Source: JAYREN01 sp963663375
GTDB taxonomy: Bacteria > Acidobacteriota > Holophagae > Holophagales > Holophagaceae
Direction: 5' to 3'
Assembly (NCBI GenBank): GCA_963663375.1
Contig: OY760195.1
Coordinates: forward strand, 3,348,001-3,412,000
DNA: 64,000 bases
Shown here one piece after another: positions 43,069-50,764 of this stretch. The translations under genes and the position numbers were made by a program. Within the stretch, counting starts at the first letter, position 1; each line of letters starts with the position of its first letter. The notes under the pieces were generated by a model that saw only the letters and a program-made list of their open reading frames with translations, ran no database searches and was not told where the DNA came from.

Positions 43069-43797
43069 ATGATCCAGTGCGAGGACCTGCAATTCGACTA
43101 TGGGGCGAAGCCCATTCTGTGTGGGGCGAGCCTGCATGTACGGTCGGGGGAGTTGGTCGCCCTGCTCGGGGGCAACGGTGTGGGCAAATCCACGACCCTT
43201 CGTTTGCTGGGAGGCCTGCTTCGCCCCCAGTCCGGGGTAATTCGAGTGACGGGGCTCGATCCCTTTGCTGCGGGCCCTGAGTTTCGGCGACGCGTCGGGG
43301 TGATGCCCGATGGCTTGGGACTCTTCGAGGAACTCACCCTCGAGGAGCAACTCGTGCTGGTGGGCCGACTCCACGGCCTCGGCAGGGCCGAATGCGAAGC
43401 GAAGATTGCTGAGCTGCTGGATTTTCTGGGGCTTCGGGAAACCCGCTGGAGTCCGGCTCGAGTGGCCAGTCACGGCACCCGAAAGAAGGCGGCCCTGGCC
43501 ATGACCTTGCTGCCGGACCCAGAAGTGTTGCTGCTGGATGAGCCCTTCGAGGGCGTGGACCCGTCCGGCGTCCAGCGCATCGAGCAGGTGCTTCAGGCGC
43601 TCATCGCACGAGGGCGCACGGTGCTTTTCAGCGCCCATGACCTCGTGTTGGTGCAGCGCCTGCGCCCTCGAGTCCTGTTTATCACCCCTGAAGGAACCCT
43701 CGCCAATCGCAGCCTTGAAGATCTTCACTGGCGGGATTTTGTGGGCACCGGAGTGTCTCCGGATTTGCCGGCATGGCTTCGGTCCTCCTCCTCCTAG
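43069..43797 (+). CDS. ABC transporter ATP-binding protein
   Basis: A 242-residue ABC ATPase: Walker A LLGGNGVGKSTTLR, Q-loop RVGVMPDGLGLFEELTLEEQL, signature region VASHGTRKKAALAMTLL (SHGTR in place of LSGGQ, as in several ABC-2 exporters), Walker B VLLLDEPFEGVDPSG and H-loop LFSAHDL. The 3' end overlaps the next gene, a membrane protein, by 25 bases. Together they look like a two-component export system with unknown cargo. Confidence 0.88.
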   Translation: MIQCEDLQFDYGAKPILCGASLHVRSGELVALLGGNGVGKSTTLRLLGGLLRPQSGVIRVTGLDPFAAGPEFRRRVGVMPDGLGLFEELTLEEQLVLVGRLHGLGRAECEAKIAELLDFLGLRETRWSPARVASHGTRKKAALAMTLLPDPEVLLLDEPFEGVDPSGVQRIEQVLQALIARGRTVLFSAHDLVLVQRLRPRVLFITPEGTLANRSLEDLHWRDFVGTGVSPDLPAWLRSSSS

Positions 43798-44771
43798 GCG
43801 CCCTCCTGCGGGAGGTGCGGCGCGAGTCCGAAGGCTTCCTGGCCTTCGGACGGAATCATTTCGGCGCTTTCGCTCTGCTGTTGCTGGTCGTGGCGCCCCC
43901 CGCTGCTGCGGCGCTCCAGAGTCTGCTTCTGGTCCTGGTAGTGCCTGCGCTGGGGCGCGACCCCCTGCACCTTCTCCCCCAGGACCGTTATCGGTTGCTG
44001 CCCTTGAGCCGATCCCTGCGGATCGCCTTCGAGGTGTTCGCACGATTCCTGAATCCGGTGGTCTGTGCAACTCTGGTGTTGGTTTTGCTGCTGGGGTGGA
44101 GCCCGGTTTGGCTGGTCCCGTTGCTTCTGCTTCCTCCGGTTTTTGAAGGGTGGATCCGGCGAATGCGGCGAGAGAAGCGCCGTCCATCACGCATAGCGGT
44201 TCCAGGGCGTTTCGGGCCCCTATACCTTCAAGGATTGAAATCCGATCTTCGCAATCTTGATCCCTACCTGGGCATCCTGCTCTCCGTGTGGGCATTGGGA
44301 TACCGGATTTGGGGTTTGGGCTCGATCCCCGGGATGGGAATGGGCGTCAGCCTGCTGCTCGTGTTGTGTTTCGGCACTCAGGCGCAGTGTCTCCTGGGGG
44401 CTGAGTCCTCGGGCGGCGCGCTGAGGTCGAAACTGCTTCCCCTGCGGGGTTGGCAGTGGTTTCTGGTGAGGGATGTCGCCTGGCTGACGTTGCTCGTTCC
44501 CCTTGTGGCTCCCCATGATTGGCGGGTGGGCCTGGGGGCAGCATTCGTCGCCTTGACCGTGGGGCACGGTGCGAGTCTCCAATCGGCGCCACCCAAGCGG
44601 TCCTGGCATTTCCTGCAGGGGCCTTCCCATGCTTGGGCCGCCTTGCAGACGATCCCGATGGCGGCGGCGGGAATCGCCATGCACCATTATGGGTTGTGGT
44701 TGTTTCTTCCCATCGCGGTGCTCTGGGGCGTCTCTCTCGTATGGTGCGGGGCTCGTCTCGATGCGCGATAG
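43773..44771 (+). CDS. ABC-transporter-associated polytopic membrane protein
   Basis: A 332-residue protein with about eight hydrophobic helices, very Leu-rich (GAFALLLLVVAPPAAAALQSLLLVLVVPAL). It overlaps the preceding ATPase gene by 25 bases and is most likely its permease. A cytoplasmic loop with RRMRREKRRPSR lies near residues 128-140. I do not recognise a specific permease family. Confidence 0.7.
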   Translation: MASVLLLLGALLREVRRESEGFLAFGRNHFGAFALLLLVVAPPAAAALQSLLLVLVVPALGRDPLHLLPQDRYRLLPLSRSLRIAFEVFARFLNPVVCATLVLVLLLGWSPVWLVPLLLLPPVFEGWIRRMRREKRRPSRIAVPGRFGPLYLQGLKSDLRNLDPYLGILLSVWALGYRIWGLGSIPGMGMGVSLLLVLCFGTQAQCLLGAESSGGALRSKLLPLRGWQWFLVRDVAWLTLLVPLVAPHDWRVGLGAAFVALTVGHGASLQSAPPKRSWHFLQGPSHAWAALQTIPMAAAGIAMHHYGLWLFLPIAVLWGVSLVWCGARLDAR

Positions 44772-44787
44772 TCGACACGAGGTTTGC

Positions 44788-45216
44788 GTGAACCAGATTC
44801 TTGTCTTTCTCGGCATTGCGGCGGTGGGCAATGCCATCTACCACCTGGGGCAGAAGACGCTGCATCCCGGCGCCAACCCGATGATCCTGCTCATGGCGGT
44901 CTACGCCGTGGCCTTTGGGCTGGCGGCCCTTGCGGCGCCATTCTTCCAGAACACGGCTGGGGTCTCCTGGAAGGCTCAGGTCTTCAGCTGGCCGGTGCTG
45001 GTGCTGGGGGCGGGAGTGCTGCTCATCGAGATCGGTTTCTTGCTGGCCTACCGGGTGGGGGGCGGCCTCCAGTGGTCGGGGGTGGCCGTCAATGCCGTCG
45101 CGGCGCTGATCCTGGTGCCTATCGCGGTGCTCTATTTTCGAGAGAGCCTCTCCTGGTCCAGAGTCTTGGGCATTCTCATGACCCTGGCGGGTATGGCCCT
45201 GCTGACTCGGCGCTGA
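44788..45216 (+). CDS. Small EamA/DMT-superfamily transporter half-unit
   Basis: A 142-residue protein with four to five membrane helices. NAIYHLGQKTLHPGANPMILLMAVYAVAF and the final ALILVPIAVLYFRESLSWSRVLGILMTLAGMALL are typical of one EamA unit. At this length it must work as a dimer. The GTG at 44788 is chosen because GAGG precedes it by five bases; an ATG at 44761 lies inside the previous gene. Confidence 0.78.
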   Translation: MNQILVFLGIAAVGNAIYHLGQKTLHPGANPMILLMAVYAVAFGLAALAAPFFQNTAGVSWKAQVFSWPVLVLGAGVLLIEIGFLLAYRVGGGLQWSGVAVNAVAALILVPIAVLYFRESLSWSRVLGILMTLAGMALLTRR

Positions 45217-45564
45217 GGGGAGAGCCTCCGCTTGAATCGCGGAGTTACGAGACCGCGCCAGACTCGTGGGCCTGGAGCCTTTGGGCAATGACTCGACCTT
45301 CCCAAAGCACTTTGTGCATTTTGTGTTCTTTGTGGCTATTGATCATGTGATGCGGTCCCGCGTCTTCCACTCCGAATGCAATCCTCAGGTCCAGGAGCCT
45401 TGTGGCTAACCCCATGGAGAAAGCCATTGGCCGCAGAGAACGCAGAGAGCACAAAAATGGATCGCCCGAAATACAGGCTGAGGTTCGCCAATGATCAGAT
45501 GGCGGTTTTCCCCGTGTTTTTTCTCTGCGACCTCCGTGGTGGATCTCTTCATGGAGCCTCAGGG
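45217..45564. repeat. Intergenic region with Acidobacteria-style dispersed repeat segments
   Basis: A 348-base gap with no gene-like reading frame. It holds low-complexity segments: TTTGTGCATTTTGTGTTC/TTTGTGGCTA at 45311-45338, CGCAGAGAACGCAGAGAGC at about 45432-45450, and TTCTCTGCGACCTCCGTGGT at 45521-45540. The last two face each other as an imperfect inverted repeat. Such purine/pyrimidine-asymmetric CAGAG/CTCTG units recur between genes in several phyla. The promoter of neither neighbour is evident; both flanking genes end here (convergent). Confidence 0.5.
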
Positions 45565-46434
45565 CTACCTTGAGAGATGTTCCACCACCCACGCCGCCAC
45601 GGGAATGCTGAGGCCGTTCCCCAGGAGCTTGTAGCGCTTTTCTTGGGAGAGGTCCTCCGGAAAGCGGAATTCGGCAGGCAGTCCCAGCAGGCGAGCCGCT
45701 TCACTCGTGGAAAAACGCCGAATGCCCCGCTCGGTGACCAGGAAGGAACCGCTGCCCACGTACCGCTGGCCATAGCCGCCGATGAAGCACGCGGTGCGCC
45801 GGTCCTGGGCCCTCACGAGATCGAGGCCGGGCTTGTGCTTGGCGAGAATTCCGGGCTCGAGGTACAGCGAAGGATCCTCGTTCCCATCCAGGAATTCCTC
45901 CAGGCGGCGAGGCGAAATCGCGGGTGGCGGGCAGTGTGGGAGGGGTTGCCGCGAGGCGAGGAGGAAGACCCGGGGCCGCTGGTTGGGGATGCCGAACTGG
46001 GTGGGGCAGAGCCGATATTCCTGTCGTTGGAACCCGCAGCGCTGCAGGGTGGCCACCAGCAGATCGTGGGCATCGGAGCCCAGGAAACCCTCGACGTTTT
46101 CGAGCACCAGGTGCTTCGGTGGGGCCAGTTCGAATAACTCGATGAGCCGGAGGAAGGCGCGAGAGCGCAGGTCTTCGAGGCCCTGCTTGTTGCCCATGCG
46201 GCAGAAGGGCTGGCAGGGCGGGCTCATGAGCCAGGTGTCCGCGTCGAAGGCCTGGATCTTGTCTGCTGAGATGGTGGCCAGCTCCCGGGCATGGGGGAGG
46301 TCGCCGTGGTTCAGCTCATAGGTCGCATTGGCGGCGGGGCTGATATCGAAGGCGGCGGCCACCGTGCCAGAGTCGCCCAGGGCGTAGCGCCAGCCCCCGA
46401 TGCCCGAGAAGAATTCCAGAACCTTCAATGGCAC
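45565..46434 (-). CDS. Dnmt2-like cytosine-5 methyltransferase (probable tRNA methyltransferase)
   Basis: A 289-residue cytosine-C5 methyltransferase. Motif I is LEFFSGIGGWRYAL, motif IV SPPCQPFCR (Cys74), motif VI LENVEGF, motif VIII FGIPNQRPRVFLLA and motif X LLGNGLSIPVA. The target-recognition region is very short and contains CFIGGYGQRYVGSGS (216-230), which matches the CFT-x2-Y-x2-Y-x-G-T/S-G-S signature of Dnmt2/TRDMT1. FCRMGNKQGLEDLRSRAF after the PC motif also fits Dnmt2. No restriction enzyme is adjacent. The start is a GTG at 46434, seven bases below the upstream stop. Confidence 0.8.
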   Translation of the reverse strand: MPLKVLEFFSGIGGWRYALGDSGTVAAAFDISPAANATYELNHGDLPHARELATISADKIQAFDADTWLMSPPCQPFCRMGNKQGLEDLRSRAFLRLIELFELAPPKHLVLENVEGFLGSDAHDLLVATLQRCGFQRQEYRLCPTQFGIPNQRPRVFLLASRQPLPHCPPPAISPRRLEEFLDGNEDPSLYLEPGILAKHKPGLDLVRAQDRRTACFIGGYGQRYVGSGSFLVTERGIRRFSTSEAARLLGLPAEFRFPEDLSQEKRYKLLGNGLSIPVAAWVVEHLSR

Positions 46435-46438
46435 CGGC

Positions 46439-47641
46439 TCAGCACCCGCGCAGGAAGGCTTCGACATCCTCCCGGTGGGCCACGGCAGGGGCATGTTGCC
46501 AGGGGCTGGCGTGGTGCCAGAGCCCCAGCATGTCCTCGGGACAGCCCACCCGTTCGTAGATGTCCTCCACGGCCAGGGCGAGGGCCTCCGGGGACTGATC
46601 CTGGGTCACGGCAGCCTTCAGTAGGGCCTTGCGCCACCGATCCTGGGCCATGGCCCACTTCTGGGTGCCTGGGCGGGGCAGGCCACCGGTGGCTTCCAGG
46701 CAGGCGGCCCAGAGCGATTCCTCGAAATGCTGGAGGTCGTCCTCCTTCATCCCGTGAAACCGCTGACCTGCGGGGCCCGGCAGATCCAGATCCCGGGCCC
46801 AGGCGAGGATGGCGTCGGGGGTAAGCAGGCCGAAATCATAGCCAGTGATGATGTCTTCCCATTCGGTGGGGACCATTACGGGGTCGCCGGAGTGCATCCG
46901 CAGGACCTCCTGGTGAAGCAGGCGGGAGAGGTGCTTGCGATCCCGCGAAGCGCGGGTCACGTGGGCGAAGGATACGTGGGCGCCGATGCCGGGACGCCCC
47001 AACAGATTGAGGAGATGGGGTACCAGGGCCATGTCCCGCCAGAAGCAGGCTTCTTCGGCGACATCGCCCTCGTTCATGGCGTAGCGGATGCAGGCGGCTT
47101 GGGTGGGGAAGTCGGGGTTTTCCGCTTCCCCCAGCAGGGCCGACTTGAAGGGCAGCACCGTGCGCCCGCCGGTACTGGTGCCCTCGGGAAACAGCACCAC
47201 CAGCGAACCCTGTTCGAGGGCATTGCGGATCTCGTTGGAGGAGCGCAGCGTGTCGCTGCGTTTTTCCCGGTGCACGAATACGGTGCCGCCCAGATGCGCG
47301 AACCACCCGAAGAGGGGCCAGCGACGGACTTCGCGCTTGGCCACGAACACGGAGGGCGTGATGGAACCCAGCAGGATGATGTCGAGGTAGCTGAGGTGGT
47401 TCGAGACCAGGATTCCGTGGGTGGGAATGGGGCCTGCGGTCTGCACCGAGAGGTGGAGCGCCTGGCCCACCCGGCGGCAGTGGCACTGGAGCCAGCGGGC
47501 CCGGGCCTCGTGGATGGGACGCTTGCCCCGAAACGCCATGTTCAAGGGATAGTGAAGGGTCGTCCAGGCCAGTTCGCAGGCCAGCCGGAACAGCCTGCCG
47601 GTGGCGCGGAAGGGGTGATTCAGGAAGGCTGATCGAGGCAT
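46439..47641 (-). CDS. PlsC-type acyltransferase with C-terminal extension, probable ornithine-lipid O-acyltransferase (OlsA-like)
   Basis: A 400-residue lysophospholipid-type acyltransferase. The catalytic motif is GILVSNHLSYLDI (NHxxYxD variant of NHx4D), with AKREVRRWPLFGWFAHLGGTVFVHRE and LVVLFPEGTSTGGRTVLPFK. Residues after about 270 form an unrelated helical extension of some 130 residues. An OlsB-like gene ends 16 bases upstream on the same strand, so the pair probably acylates ornithine twice to make ornithine lipid. Confidence 0.82.
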   Translation of the reverse strand: MPRSAFLNHPFRATGRLFRLACELAWTTLHYPLNMAFRGKRPIHEARARWLQCHCRRVGQALHLSVQTAGPIPTHGILVSNHLSYLDIILLGSITPSVFVAKREVRRWPLFGWFAHLGGTVFVHREKRSDTLRSSNEIRNALEQGSLVVLFPEGTSTGGRTVLPFKSALLGEAENPDFPTQAACIRYAMNEGDVAEEACFWRDMALVPHLLNLLGRPGIGAHVSFAHVTRASRDRKHLSRLLHQEVLRMHSGDPVMVPTEWEDIITGYDFGLLTPDAILAWARDLDLPGPAGQRFHGMKEDDLQHFEESLWAACLEATGGLPRPGTQKWAMAQDRWRKALLKAAVTQDQSPEALALAVEDIYERVGCPEDMLGLWHHASPWQHAPAVAHREDVEAFLRGC

Positions 47642-47657
47642 GGGGTGGCGGGCTCGC

Positions 47658-48416
47658 TCAGCTCATGAACCGGGCTCGGGTCGCTTCGGAAAGCTCGTCG
47701 AGGTCCATGAGGGTGAGGAAGTCGATGGTCTTGAAATGGCGGTCCAGGGCTGGTGGGCCGCAGATCTTGGCGCCCAGGGAGAGGTAGGCGCGGAGCAGCT
47801 TGGGAATCCGGGGCATGGTCTCCGCCAGGTTCTCCATGGGGCAGTGGTACTCGGGCAGGGGCTTGGTGAGCCATTCCGGCGGAGCCAGATTGGCCTTCGC
47901 GAGCTCGGCGAACGCGGAGGCGCCCACGGCGGGATCCTGGGAGGTGATGGAGCTGCAGCCGCAGAGATAACGGCCACCACGGGCCTTGGCGTAGTCGGCG
48001 ATGCCCTTCCAGAGCAGGCCTAGCACTACCAGGTTGCGGTGCTGGTGGTGGACACAGGCCCGACCCAGCTCCACGATCCCGGCTCGCATGGGCTCGAACA
48101 CGCTGAAATCGAATTCCTGCTCGCTGTAGTAGCCCAGGTTGGCCAGGGCCGTGTTGCCCATCTGCAGGCGGTAGGTGCCGACGATCTCCCGGGTCTCGAT
48201 GTGCTCCACCAGCAGGTGATCGCAGATCGCGTCGAAGGGATCCTCGTCGAGCTGGGTGGCGAGGGACGTTTCGAGGCCTTCGTTCAGTTCGAGATTGAAA
48301 ACGGCGAAGCGCAGGGCCTGGGCGGCTCGGACATCCTCGGCCTCCCGCGCAAGGCGGACGGCGTAGGTCGTTTCCGAGCTGGTCAGGAGGCGGATCGTTT
48401 CGGGCTGGGGGGACAT
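47658..48416 (-). CDS. olsB: Ornithine N-acyltransferase OlsB-like (GNAT/hemolysin-type)
   Basis: A 252-residue acyl-ACP-dependent N-acyltransferase. Visible are TYAVRLAREAEDVRAAQALRFAVFNLELNEGL, EIVGTYRLQMGNTA, and VELGRACVHHQHRNLVVLGLLWKGIADYA (acyl-CoA/ACP site), then GRYLCGCSSITSQDP. These fit OlsB, which adds a 3-hydroxy-acyl chain to ornithine. The start at 48416 precedes the conserved region by about 10 residues; earlier in-frame codons run into a gap with a small hairpin (GTGGCCC/GGGCCAC near 48436). Confidence 0.8.
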   Translation of the reverse strand: MSPQPETIRLLTSSETTYAVRLAREAEDVRAAQALRFAVFNLELNEGLETSLATQLDEDPFDAICDHLLVEHIETREIVGTYRLQMGNTALANLGYYSEQEFDFSVFEPMRAGIVELGRACVHHQHRNLVVLGLLWKGIADYAKARGGRYLCGCSSITSQDPAVGASAFAELAKANLAPPEWLTKPLPEYHCPMENLAETMPRIPKLLRAYLSLGAKICGPPALDRHFKTIDFLTLMDLDELSEATRARFMS

Positions 48417-48629
48417 GGAGGTTCCGGAGCAAAGGGTGGCCCGGGGAAGTGGGCCACGGTTCACGCATGGAGGCTTCGAGACCGGATCCAGTGAGGAAGC
48501 CGCTGAATTGGAAAGGAGCGCAATCGATGGATCAGCATGGGCCATGTGAGGGAAATTGTCACTCCGCCCTGGGGGCGTATCTTGCGGGATTCAAGATGTT
48601 GCTCCTGGATGGAGGGGTAGCATGGAGCC

Positions 48630-49589
48630 ATGAACTCCCTCGAAATCACGTCCTCAACCCCTCGGGATCCAACGGAAGACGGCTGGATCGCCTTGGCTCC
48701 CGTTCATCTTTTCCCTTGGATCGTGTTGTTCGCAGGCTTCCTGCAGAGTCTGCTCTGGGCCGTCCTGCCCTTCGGATGGCAGGCCGCCTGGATGTGCCTC
48801 GGATGGGGCTTCACGCTGCTGCATTGGGGTTTGGGCGGGTTGGCCCTTTCCGTGGCCCTCCAGGCGCGTGCGGGAGTGGCACCGGGTTCACCGCGCCAGG
48901 TGGCCCTCGTCCTTGCCTCCGTGCTACTGGGCGCCAGGATTTGCCTCCGTGTCGTCCGGCAGTTCGCGCCTGAAGGGGCCTGGAACAGCCCAGACGCTTG
49001 GAGGCTTTCCCAGGGAGTGCTCCTGCTATTGGGCCTGGGCGCCCTCATCCTGTTGTTTGTTCGGCGGGATAGGGAACCCGGCGGGCGCTTCGACGCGGCC
49101 GTGGTGGCCCTGGTATTCACGGGGGGGCTCGACTGGATCGGCCTGCCCGTGCTGGCCCTCGCCGCGATGCGGAAGCATCCCCTCCTGGCGGCGCAGTGGC
49201 AGGCTCTGCGCGGGCCGAAGGCGGCGATGGAAGGGGCCTGGTTCGACGGTCAGGACGAGGGCTTGCGCCTGCGCAACCTCGGCGCCTGCGCCCTGTTCCT
49301 GGCTGTGGCTTCGCTGCTCCTGGCGGGCCACCTGGTCTATCTGTTCACCTCGGGCGTCATTCGCATGGATCGGATCACCCTCGGGTGGGCCCTGGCGGAC
49401 ATCTTCGCCGCCCACCTCGGAAGCCTCCTCCTGGCCTTCCATGTGAACCGACGGGCCCGGGGCCAGAAGGGCCGCGGAGCCGCCATCGCCGCCCTCCTGA
49501 TCGGGGGGCTGCCGGCGCTGCTCTTCCTGGTGGTCGTGGTCTTCCTGGTGCTGATCCTCACGGATGTGATCCACTTCCGACTGTTCTGA
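48630..49589 (+). CDS. Polytopic membrane protein of unknown function
   Basis: A 319-residue protein with about eight hydrophobic segments. The second half is separated by a soluble linker (MRKHPLLAAQWQALRGPKAAMEGAWFDGQDEGLRLRNLGA). GGAG precedes the ATG. The 213-base gap before it contains no other gene I can support. The final helix, ALLFLVVVVFLVLILTDV, ends close to the C-terminus. Family not recognised. A strong terminator follows 26 bases later. Confidence 0.7.
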   Translation: MNSLEITSSTPRDPTEDGWIALAPVHLFPWIVLFAGFLQSLLWAVLPFGWQAAWMCLGWGFTLLHWGLGGLALSVALQARAGVAPGSPRQVALVLASVLLGARICLRVVRQFAPEGAWNSPDAWRLSQGVLLLLGLGALILLFVRRDREPGGRFDAAVVALVFTGGLDWIGLPVLALAAMRKHPLLAAQWQALRGPKAAMEGAWFDGQDEGLRLRNLGACALFLAVASLLLAGHLVYLFTSGVIRMDRITLGWALADIFAAHLGSLLLAFHVNRRARGQKGRGAAIAALLIGGLPALLFLVVVVFLVLILTDVIHFRLF

Positions 49590-49614
49590 TCACTCCGTTG
49601 CCACGCCTCGAACG

Positions 49615-49644
49615 AGAAGGGCCCGCCGAGTGGCGGGCCCTTCT
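49615..49644 (+). terminator. Rho-independent terminator after the membrane protein
   Basis: A 13-bp perfect stem (AGAAGGGCCCGCC and complement), loop GAGT at 49628-49631, followed by TCTT. It lies 26 bases after the upstream stop. Confidence 0.85.
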
Positions 49645-49720
49645 TCTTGCCATTCAAATCCGGAACGGATTCTGACTCTGCTTGCCGGCTTCCAGGCTCG
49701 CCTGGGCGGCGGCCGGTGAA

Positions 49721-50047
49721 CTATTCCAGACCCTTGGCCCAGGACGTGGCCCATCCCTTGAACGGCTCGAGGATCGCGAAGAGTTCCCGGCCAACGGGGG
49801 TCAGACGGTAGCCCTCCAAGGTTCGCTCCACGAGCTTGGCTTCGGTGAGGTCCTTGATGCGGGTGCTCAGGATGGTCGGCGAGATGGAGCTGCACCGCGT
49901 CTGTAGTTCGGTGAAGGTCCGGGCGCCGTCGGCCAGCTGCCAGACGATGCCCATGGCCCAGCGGCGGCCCAGCAGGTCGAAGACCGCCATGACTGGGCCG
50001 CCGGTCCTGGAACCGCGGACGGGCTTGCCTGGTTTCGGGATCGCCAT
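49721..50047 (-). CDS. HxlR-family transcriptional regulator
   Basis: A 108-residue winged-helix regulator of the HxlR family, with VMAVFDLLGRRWAMGIVWQLADGARTFTELQTRC, then SISPTILSTRIKDLTEAKLVERTLEGYRLTPVGREL. Most HxlR proteins have an N-terminal Cys before the first helix; none is present here. GAGGAGG lies just upstream of the ATG. Two CAACATT repeats (50067-50073, 50077-50083) stand in front of the gene. It was probably once directly downstream of the tautomerase gene, now separated by the inserted element. Confidence 0.85.
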   Translation of the reverse strand: MAIPKPGKPVRGSRTGGPVMAVFDLLGRRWAMGIVWQLADGARTFTELQTRCSSISPTILSTRIKDLTEAKLVERTLEGYRLTPVGRELFAILEPFKGWATSWAKGLE

Positions 50048-50116
50048 CGTTCCTCCTCAGCCTAGGCAACATTGTCCAACATTCGGCTGGAGGATCCCCG
50101 GCATTTCCGCGGAGTG

Positions 50117-50393
50117 CCTAGGGTCTGTTTTCAAAGTGGATGCGAGCCGCGACGGGTCCAGCCGCGTGATCCAGCAAGGATGCGGCCGCAGGGCGATGTG
50201 GTGCATCGTTCAAGGCCGCAGACGCCGCTGGGCGCGCGGCTGGCCCCGTCCCGGAGGGCAAGGGGCAGCGCCCAGCGGGATACTGCGTCAAGCTCCTCGT
50301 CCATAGTCCCGCTATGCCCATCGTCGCTTTCCTTGTCTCCCTTGGGCGGTGCCCCTTGCGCGGCCACACCCCACTTTGAAAACAGACCCTAGG
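50117..50393. mobile_element. 277-bp MITE-like element with 23-bp perfect terminal inverted repeats
   Basis: The two ends (50117-50139 and 50371-50393) are perfect inverted repeats of 23 bases, built on GGGTCTGTTTTCAAAGTGG. Each is flanked by CTAG, which may be the target duplication. The interior is GC-rich and carries no transposase; short frames inside do not resemble proteins. Ends and CTAG/YTAR target suggest mobilisation by an IS5-like transposase elsewhere in the genome. It inserted within a few bases of the tautomerase stop codon. Confidence 0.82.
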
Positions 50394-50394
50394 A

Positions 50395-50595
50395 TCAGCG
50401 CCCCGCCCGGAGCGCCTCGATGGTCTTCAGACCGATGCCGATGGCCTCCAGGGGGTATTCGTCGATGAAGGTGACGAAATGCTCGACGGGAGTTCCCGTG
50501 ATGTCGGCGGCATCCGCGGCCAGGCGGCTGACAAGCCGCGCCTTCTGTTCCTCGTTCGTCTGTCCTTGGCCGATCTGTAAGGTGATGACGGGCAT
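50395..50595 (-). CDS. 4-oxalocrotonate tautomerase-family protein
   Basis: A 66-residue tautomerase with the catalytic Pro immediately after the start Met (MPVITLQIGQGQTNEEQKARLV). Family positions follow in ADITGTPVEHFVTFIDEYP. It is about the length of the canonical 62-residue enzymes and probably forms a hexamer. AGGAGG lies five bases before the ATG at 50595, which excludes the longer reading to 50616. An adjacent HxlR regulator suggests it responds to a reactive carbonyl or aromatic compound. Confidence 0.85.
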   Translation of the reverse strand: MPVITLQIGQGQTNEEQKARLVSRLAADAADITGTPVEHFVTFIDEYPLEAIGIGLKTIEALRAGR

Positions 50596-50615
50596 GGTAG
50601 CCTCCTGAACCGGCA

Positions 50616-50657
50616 CTACCGTTTTGGTAGCGCGCTACAAAAAGTGTAGTCAGCTAC
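50616..50657. promoter_or_regulatory. Array of GTAG/CTAC half-sites upstream of the tautomerase gene
   Basis: CTACC-N5-GGTAG (50616-50630) overlaps the palindrome GTAGCGCGCTAC (50627-50638), and GTAGTCAGCTAC follows at 50646-50657. The half-sites recur every 8-11 bases, and the array begins 20 bases upstream of the tautomerase ATG. HxlR-family operators are often GTA-N-TAC-like palindromes, so this is a likely operator of the neighbouring HxlR protein. Confidence 0.55.
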
Positions 50658-50715
50658 CAAAAAAGTATCAAGGGCTGGACGGCTTTTTTTTGGGTGCGCC
50701 TGCTTGGCCACGAAA

Positions 50716-50739
50716 AAGCCCCACCTTGCGGCGGGGCTT
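50716..50739 (-). terminator. Rho-independent terminator of ppdK
   Basis: On the minus strand AAGCCCCGCC pairs with GGTGGGGCTT (one mismatch), with loop GCAA and a following TTTTT-rich tract (GGGGCTTTTTCG). It lies 26 bases after the ppdK stop. Confidence 0.85.
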
Positions 50740-50764
50740 CTCTTTTCGGAGGTGCCTGTAAAGA

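Noticed and set aside
45565..46434. Restriction-modification system
   Set aside because: No endonuclease or specificity gene is nearby, and the recognition region is of the Dnmt2 type.
50118..50392. Short frames inside the 277-bp element
   Set aside because: They span the terminal repeats on both strands, resemble no transposase and have no ribosome-binding site.
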